NCBI GenBank assembly: GCA_963822095.1
Contig: CAWGGS010000030.1
Location: 1-64,000 of the forward strand
Reading direction: 5' to 3'
Length of the DNA stretch: 64,000 nt
Source: CAWGGS01 sp963822095
GTDB taxonomy: Bacteria > Desulfobacterota > Desulfobulbia > Desulfobulbales > Desulfocapsaceae
A program made the translations under genes and the position numbers. This document shows positions 63,783 through 64,000 of the stretch, piece by piece (position 1 is the first letter of the stretch; each line of letters starts with the position of its first letter). The notes below the pieces were generated by a model. The model searched no databases and had not been told where the DNA came from. It saw only the letters and a program-made list of their open reading frames with translations.

Positions 63783-64000
63783 TTGTAAATGAAAATCCTC
63801 ATTTTGCAAAAAGCTCTTGTCTTAAAGAGAAACCATAACCGGATATTCTTGAGAGGACCTCTATCATTCGGCGTCTATTAAAAAAAAGAAATCGTTTTTT
63901 TTGTTGCTATGCCTGTCAGTTATCTTGTACCGCCCCCAACTAAAATAAGTACTACCCTTTTAAAAACAGAATAAACGTGAGATAATGGATTCAATTCGGA

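Noticed and set aside
1..64000. CRISPR arrays, tRNA and rRNA genes
   Set aside because: No regularly spaced repeats and no cloverleaf or rRNA-like blocks were seen on reading both strands.

Overview
This 64-kb window looks like a chromosomal piece of a strictly anaerobic, Gram-negative Desulfobacterota bacterium, most likely a sulfate- or sulfur-metabolising relative of Desulfobulbales. That placement is inferred. It rests on an outer-membrane porin, a periplasmic Tat-exported formate dehydrogenase with a TorD-type chaperone and a polyferredoxin, a selenoprotein SelD, a sigma54 regulator, a Cys-rich two-CW regulator and dense two-component signalling. No rRNA, tRNA, CRISPR array or intact insertion sequence was seen.

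Layout. 0-4 kb: cut-off lipoprotein-like/TolB-like gene, porin with a long leader, small beta-barrel protein, divergent family-4 uracil-DNA glycosylase. 4.2-9.7 kb: glycan locus (family-10 fucosyltransferase, a frameshifted ArnT-like transferase, a GT2-GtrA-GT39 fusion). 9.7-16.1 kb: housekeeping (two-CW/XRE regulator, FmdB-like, FtsB, DUF523, TatC, SerS, an unidentified 436-aa protein, MobB). 16.3-29.2 kb: formate dehydrogenase operon (polyferredoxin, TorD-like, small Tat protein, alpha, beta, gamma), a binding protein-kinase-regulator operon and fdhD. 29.3-38.9 kb: ddl, rpsU, xerD-like, a DHH-CBS-tRNA nucleotidyltransferase, M50 protease, a GT8-like enzyme and selD with an in-frame UGA. 39-44.5 kb: a translationally coupled sucrose operon (fructokinase, sucrose-phosphate synthase/phosphatase, sucrose synthase). 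44.5-50.5 kb: cytidylate-kinase-like, thioredoxin-like, RecD2, PilZ, OB-fold lipoprotein, pterin dehydratase.

50.5-64 kb is accessory and decayed. It holds an intact antitoxin beside a dead RelE-type toxin, a shattered tyrosine recombinase, a FIST/kinase/REC-HDOD signalling trio, a YuxH-type remnant running into a LysE exporter, and Lon-like and methyltransferase debris at the right edge. Inside it lies the most interesting unit: a kinase with a Rossmann-like input domain, a sigma54 response regulator, an archaemetzincin, and a convergent Cys-rich GcvH-like gene with a recent truncated duplicate. A textbook -24/-12 promoter lies upstream of the duplicate pair. The natural reading is that the kinase/regulator pair switches on the GcvH-like genes. 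The function is unknown and I know of no description of this unit.

Single-base frame breaks occur in three otherwise well conserved genes (ArnT-like, formate dehydrogenase beta and gamma). They may be assembly errors rather than true mutations.
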